Assembly: GCF_014205635.1 (NCBI RefSeq)
Contig: NZ_JACIIV010000012.1
Location: 62,001 to 126,000 of the forward strand
Length of the DNA stretch: 64,000 nucleotides
Source of the DNA: Polymorphobacter multimanifer
GTDB taxonomy: Bacteria; Pseudomonadota; Alphaproteobacteria; Sphingomonadales; Sphingomonadaceae
Reading direction: 5' to 3'
The position numbers were made by a program, and so were the translations under genes. The notes under the pieces are model-generated. The model saw only the letters and a program-made list of their open reading frames with translations, made no database searches and was not told the origin of the DNA. Of this stretch, positions 60,542-64,000 are shown piece by piece. Numbering within the stretch: the first letter of the stretch is position 1; the number at the start of each line of letters is the position of its first letter.

Positions 60542-61597
60542 ATGCGCCGCGTCGCACTCGCCCTCGCAATCGCCGTCACGGGCTGTGCTTCCGTAGAGGC
60601 GCCCATCGCGCGCTATTCCAACCCGGTGCTCGATGCCGAATTCGCCGATCCAGCGGTGGTGCGCGCGGCCGACGGCTTCTTCTATGCCGTTGCCACGCAG
60701 GGCCGTGTCGACGGTCGACAGTATAGTATCCAGCTGGCTCGCTCCTCCGATCTCGTCAGCTGGCAGCGGTTGGGAGATGCGCTGCCTGAAAAGCCGGTCT
60801 GGGCACGTCGAACGCAGGACTTCTGGGCGCCCGATATCTCGGTGCATGAGGGCCGCTACTTCCTGTATTTTTCGGCCAAGCCCGATGCAGCGCTGGAGGA
60901 CAAGGATCGGGGGCTATGCCTTGCCGTCGCGACGTCGAACCGGCCGGAAGGCCCTTTTGTCGACAGTGGCAAGCCACTGGTGTGCGGCGAAAGCTTCATC
61001 AACATCGACCCTTTTGCCTTTTTGGACCCGGCAACGGGGAAGCGGCTGCTCTACTGGGGATCAGGCTTCGGTCCCATCAAGGTGCAGGAGCTTGGCCTCG
61101 ACGGGCTGGGCTTCGCCTCCGGCAGCAGCCCGATCGATCTGGTGGCGCCTATCCGCAACGAGGACCCGTCGAACTACCAGCGGTTGGTCGAGGGCGCCTG
61201 GGTCGTGTTGCGCGATGGCTGGTATTATCTGTTCTTCTCGGGCGACAATTGCTGCGGTCCAGACGCGCATTATGCCGTGATGGTCGCGCGATCGCGCAGC
61301 GCCACCGGCCCGTTTGAATCGCGTGCAGATGCTACCGGATCGGGGAACAGTGTGGTGATCGAGCAGGGGGGACGCTGGCTGGCACCTGGCCATAACGCCG
61401 TCATCACGGACAAGGCCGGCGAGCACTGGCTGCTCTACCATGCGGTGGACCGCCGGCACGACCGGGCCGCGGAAAGCGATGCGCCGAACTCGCGGCGCGT
61501 GATGCTGCTCGACCGGCTGGTGTGGCGCGATGGCTGGCCGCAGGTCGCCGGCGGCGTACCATCCGGGGGTGATACGCCGGCGCCGGGCGAGAGGTGA
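60542..61597 (+). CDS. GH43 lipoprotein
   Basis: 351 residues with a lipoprotein signal ending at Cys15 (IAVTGC). GH43 residues: base Asp36 in DAEFADPAVV, Asp156 in SFINIDPFAFLD and acid Glu217 in RLVEGAWVV; WAPDIS is also present. The pattern is of the arabinofuranosidase/arabinanase group. The ATG follows the galM stop by one base, so they share a transcript. Three GH43 enzymes with different residues around the active site suggest stepwise removal of arabinose branches. Confidence 0.88.
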   Translation: MRRVALALAIAVTGCASVEAPIARYSNPVLDAEFADPAVVRAADGFFYAVATQGRVDGRQYSIQLARSSDLVSWQRLGDALPEKPVWARRTQDFWAPDISVHEGRYFLYFSAKPDAALEDKDRGLCLAVATSNRPEGPFVDSGKPLVCGESFINIDPFAFLDPATGKRLLYWGSGFGPIKVQELGLDGLGFASGSSPIDLVAPIRNEDPSNYQRLVEGAWVVLRDGWYYLFFSGDNCCGPDAHYAVMVARSRSATGPFESRADATGSGNSVVIEQGGRWLAPGHNAVITDKAGEHWLLYHAVDRRHDRAAESDAPNSRRVMLLDRLVWRDGWPQVAGGVPSGGDTPAPGER

Positions 61598-61634
61598 CCG
61601 CGGCTTGCGGTCAGGCGGGCGAGTTTGACCGGCT

Positions 61635-62198
61635 TCAGCCGCGGGGGTGAGTTGTGAGCCAGCGCAGGACCGTCTCCGGGTCCGAGACCTCGTAGGGGTC
61701 CTCGTCGGTGCCTTCGTCGTTTCGACCGGGCTCCTCGAAGAAGGCGCGGATCACGCCGTCATCGACCACCATGGAATAGCGCCAGCTTCGCTCCCCGAAG
61801 CCCAGATGGTCCTTGTTGACCATCATCCCCATCGCCCGCGTGAAATGGCCGGAGCCATCGGGCACGAACCGGATGCGTTGCACGCCCAGCTTCTGCTTCC
61901 ACTGGTGCATGACGAACGCATCGTTGACGGCGATGCAGACCACCTCGTCGACGCCGGCAGCCGCGAAATCGTCGAAATAACGCTCATAGGCCGGGCATTG
62001 CTCGTTCGAACAGGTGGGCGTGAAGGCGCCGGGCAGCGAGAAGACAACCACGCGCTTGCCGGCAAACAGCTCTTCGGTGGTAAGGTCCTGCCAGCGAAAC
62101 GGATTGTCGCCGCCGACACTGTCGTCACGGACGCGCGTCTTGAAGGTTGCCGAAGGAACAGGCTGCCCCTCCTTGCTTGCATTTCTGTCCATCGTCAT
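61635..62198 (-). CDS. Prx5-type peroxiredoxin
   Basis: 187 residues. Peroxidatic Cys63 is in SLPGAFTPTCSNEQCPAYERYFDDF, and Cys68 is a possible resolving Cys. Catalytic Arg lies downstream (SWRYSMVVDDGVI). It reduces hydrogen or alkyl peroxides with thiol donors. The start is ATG 62198 (AGGGA 5 bases ahead); ATG 62192 is an alternative. It is monocistronic and convergent with the sugar cluster, separated by a small hairpin at 61596-61612. Confidence 0.88.
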   Translation of the reverse strand: MTMDRNASKEGQPVPSATFKTRVRDDSVGGDNPFRWQDLTTEELFAGKRVVVFSLPGAFTPTCSNEQCPAYERYFDDFAAAGVDEVVCIAVNDAFVMHQWKQKLGVQRIRFVPDGSGHFTRAMGMMVNKDHLGFGERSWRYSMVVDDGVIRAFFEEPGRNDEGTDEDPYEVSDPETVLRWLTTHPRG

Positions 62199-62739
62199 TC
62201 GTATCCCTGACTTGCTGTGTACATTGTAGTTGAGTCTTACTGCGACCGACGGCATGGGTCGAGTGAAACGGGGCGAATTGCTGCGTGGCGCGAACGGCCA
62301 TTTCTTGGCAGGACGATGCCCATTGTGCGCGCAGCCGCATCGGATCGTGTAAACTCGCAATCCTGGTGGACAAGTGCAGGCGCCGCCCATTTCTCCATGG
62401 AAGAAACAGACATCTTTGGCGCGAAAATGCCAACACTCGGACGTGCCGATGGCAACGCCGCCATCGCTCCAGCTGTGCCGAACCAAGGACATGAGCAGGA
62501 TTTCAGGCGGCAAGCCGTCCAGATCGCGCACGGCGTCGAAGCCCAATCGTCGCAGGGAGGAGCACGGCTTGCAATTTTTGCCTGCGCAGAGCCATGAGAA
62601 GTGGACGCAAAAACGTCGCACCGCGAACAATTGTTCGCTATTGAGTGAAAATGCCGTCGGGCAGCGTTGCGTCGCCGAGGGTGATATGCAAACCAGGCGG
62701 GATGCCGACGCACTCCTGCATACCAAGTATCGAGGCCAC
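62199..62739. other. About 540 bp without a convincing gene
   Basis: No frame here has a good start plus protein-like composition. A plus-strand frame (62217-62597) and a minus-strand frame in phase with the peroxiredoxin gene are open but lack family features. The stretch carries the palindrome at 62623-62638 and the plus-strand sequence shared with the DUF885 leader, so it may hold a promoter or a small RNA. Confidence 0.4.
62623..62638. promoter_or_regulatory. Perfect 16-bp palindrome resembling the DUF885 upstream site
   Basis: GCGAACAATTGTTCGC is its own reverse complement. It has the same arms as the 42553-42570 site (GCGAACA-N2-TGTTCGC) and similar flanks (GAGAAG and ACGCAAAAA to the left). 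The SDR gene starts 102 bases downstream. Confidence 0.65.
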
Positions 62740-63516
62740 ATGACTTCCCCCATCGATCTCAGCGGCAAGACGATTTTGCTCACCGGCGCCAGCAAGGGCA
62801 TCGGGGCGGCAACGGCGGCGATCCTGGGGGCGAGTGGGGCATATCTGGTTGCGCATTATGGCAGCGACCGGGCCGGGGCGGAGGCGGCCACGGCGGCGAT
62901 TCCGGAGGAGCGGAAGCTGCTGCTGGGGGCTGATCTGGCGGATCTGGACGCGGTGGAGGCGATGTGGGCGGCGGCACTTGCGTGGCGTGGGCGAATCGAT
63001 GTGCTGGTGAACAATGCCGCCATCATGCCCTTTGATGGTGGCTTCGATGCGCCGCTGGCGGATTTCGACCGGGCCTGGGCCGATGCGCTGGCGATCAATG
63101 TGATGGCGCCGGCGCGGATGATGCGCGCGGCGGTGAACCATTTTCTTGAGAGCGGTGGCGGCAGCATCGTGACCATCAGCAGCTGGGCGGCGCAGCGCGG
63201 GGTGACCAACCCGGCGACGATTGCCTATGGGGCCTCGAAGGCGGCGGTGAAGTCTGCCACCCAGTCAATTGCGCGGGCTTATGCCAAGGATAACATTCAG
63301 GCTTATGTCGTGGCGCCCGGCGTGGTGCGGACCCGACTTTCCGAGCAGTTTGCGGCGACCCAGGGGGGCGAGGAGAAGATTTCCGCCACCTTGGCGACTG
63401 GCGAGTGGGTGACGCCCGATGAACTGGGGCGGCTGGTGGCGTTTCTGGCGAGCGGGGCGACGCCGCAGCTTTCGGGCAGCACGCTCGATGTGAATGGCGC
63501 GAGCTACGTCCGCTGA
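62740..63516 (+). CDS. Short-chain dehydrogenase/reductase
   Basis: 258 residues. Cofactor motif TGASKGIG (15-22), NNAA in VLVNNAAIMPFDGG, catalytic Ser in SIVTISSWAAQRG, Tyr and Lys in IAYGASKAAVKS, and C-terminal GSTLDVNGASYVR. Generic SDR; substrate unknown. ATG 62740 is preceded by GAGG; an in-frame ATG at 62686 exists. Its stop overlaps the next gene (TGATG), so it is co-transcribed with the Fe-S/FAD oxidoreductase. Confidence 0.85.
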   Translation: MTSPIDLSGKTILLTGASKGIGAATAAILGASGAYLVAHYGSDRAGAEAATAAIPEERKLLLGADLADLDAVEAMWAAALAWRGRIDVLVNNAAIMPFDGGFDAPLADFDRAWADALAINVMAPARMMRAAVNHFLESGGGSIVTISSWAAQRGVTNPATIAYGASKAAVKSATQSIARAYAKDNIQAYVVAPGVVRTRLSEQFAATQGGEEKISATLATGEWVTPDELGRLVAFLASGATPQLSGSTLDVNGASYVR

Positions 63517-64000
63517 TGCGCGTCGAGCAGGCCGGCATTTCGCGCGGGGCGGCGTTCGACTTCCGGTTCGAGGGTCGGGCTGTGACGGGCTATGCCGGGG
63601 AGTCGATTGCAGCGGCGCTGATCTCGGCGGGCGAGGCGGGGCTGCGTGAGACGGCGGGGGGCGGCCGGCGCGGGGTGTTTTGCGGCATGGGGGTGTGTGG
63701 CGAATGCATGGTGCTGGCGGATGGCGTGCCGGTCCGGGGGTGCATGACCGGGGTGCGGCCGGGGATGGATGTGCAGCCGGCACCGGCGCGCGCCGTGGCG
63801 CATGCCGAGCCGCAAGTGGCTGCGCAGGTTGAACTTTTCCCCGATCTTCTGGTGATCGGTGCGGGGCCTGCGGGGCTGGCGGCGGCTTCGGCGGCAGCGG
63901 CGGCGGGGCTCGATGTGCTGGTGGTGGATGAGCGGGGCCAAGCGGGGGGGCAGTATTTCAAGCAGCCGGGCAAGGGCTTCGGCATCGAGCGGCGGCGGCT
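63516..64000 (+). CDS. [2Fe-2S]/FAD-dependent oxidoreductase, 5' part (cut by the window end)
   Basis: 161 codons of an open frame running off the edge. An N-terminal ferredoxin-like domain has Cys56, Cys61, Cys64 and Cys76 in FCGMGVCGECMV and RGC, a plant-type [2Fe-2S] ligand set. After a linker, the FAD motif VIGAGPAGLAAA (115-120 for GxGxxG) begins the flavin domain, with VVDERGQAGGQYFKQP. This order matches the fused HcnA/HcnB-like, opine- or sarcosine-oxidase-alpha-like dehydrogenases. It starts at ATG 63516, overlapping the SDR stop. Substrate unknown; likely a D-amino or hydroxyproline-type compound. Confidence 0.85.
   Translation, partial: MRVEQAGISRGAAFDFRFEGRAVTGYAGESIAAALISAGEAGLRETAGGGRRGVFCGMGVCGECMVLADGVPVRGCMTGVRPGMDVQPAPARAVAHAEPQVAAQVELFPDLLVIGAGPAGLAAASAAAAAGLDVLVVDERGQAGGQYFKQPGKGFGIERRR

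Noticed and set aside
62217-62597. 126-codon plus-strand frame before the SDR gene
   Set aside because: No ribosome site, no family pattern and unusual composition; more likely non-coding.
1-64000. CRISPR arrays, prophage or insertion sequences
   Set aside because: No repeated spacer pattern, no integrase, transposase or phage structural genes, and no terminal inverted repeats were seen.

Overview
This 64-kb window has the G+C-rich, densely packed chromosome of an alphaproteobacterium, most likely a member of the Sphingomonadales. Indicators are a stand-alone F0 ATP synthase operon with a split b/b' pair, an rplM-rpsI pair whose S9 carries a long N-terminal tail, a lepB-rnc-era-recO-parC operon, a Zymomonas-type glucose-fructose oxidoreductase homologue, and carbohydrate genes grouped around a TonB receptor. 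No phage, insertion sequence, CRISPR array or rRNA was seen. One tRNA (Pro, GGG) is present. The species assignment is inference from gene content, not from a search.

Layout. 0.1-2.5 kb: ATP synthase F0 (atpI-B-E-F'-F). 2.7-5.6 kb: a GNAT acetyltransferase, then an overlapping DUF1285 / CoA-type Nudix / CCA-adding enzyme operon. 5.6-7.6 kb: a DUF2383 protein, an SPFH protein with an overlapping ribbon-helix-helix gene behind a perfect 21-bp palindrome, and two tiny overlapping membrane-protein genes. 7.7-13.1 kb: housekeeping operon lepB-rnc-era-recO-parC. 13.2-21.1 kb: pgi, bpt, threonine dehydratase, a beta-hydroxyacid dehydrogenase, a secreted amidohydrolase and a Tat-exported GFOR-like oxidoreductase. 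21.6-27.4 kb: penicillin-acylase-type Ntn hydrolase, a BdcA-like SDR, a redoxin and DsbD. 27.6-37.6 kb: rpsI/rplM, Nudix, DUF2237, heme A synthase, MerC and Fur-family genes, dxs, a BrnTA module with a broken toxin, transport and stress genes, ArfB, CsbD and methylmalonyl-CoA epimerase. 37.6-42.5 kb: MarR-EmrAB efflux operon, tRNA-Pro and a DUF885 protein.

42.6-61.6 kb is the main accessory region: a D-galactose/arabinogalactan-type sugar utilisation cluster. It holds three GH43 enzymes (two are lipoproteins), a GH1 enzyme, a TonB receptor, a complete MalK/F/G/E-type ABC transporter, a mutarotase, and most of the non-phosphorylating DeLey-Doudoroff route (Gfo/Idh sugar 1-dehydrogenase, SMP-30 lactonase, galactonate dehydratase, 2-keto-3-deoxygalactonate kinase). 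It also holds a FadR-type GntR regulator and a PhyH-type dioxygenase of unknown role. The KDPGal aldolase step is not in the window. A near-palindromic ATTAT-ATG-ATAAT motif occurs at four of the cluster's promoters, with a weaker fifth candidate; I infer it is the operator for the GntR protein. The GH1 gene appears to start with the rare codon ATC.

61.6-64 kb: a Prx5-type peroxiredoxin, about 540 bp without a convincing gene but holding a palindromic element that resembles one 20 kb upstream, an SDR, and the start of a [2Fe-2S]/FAD oxidoreductase cut by the window edge.
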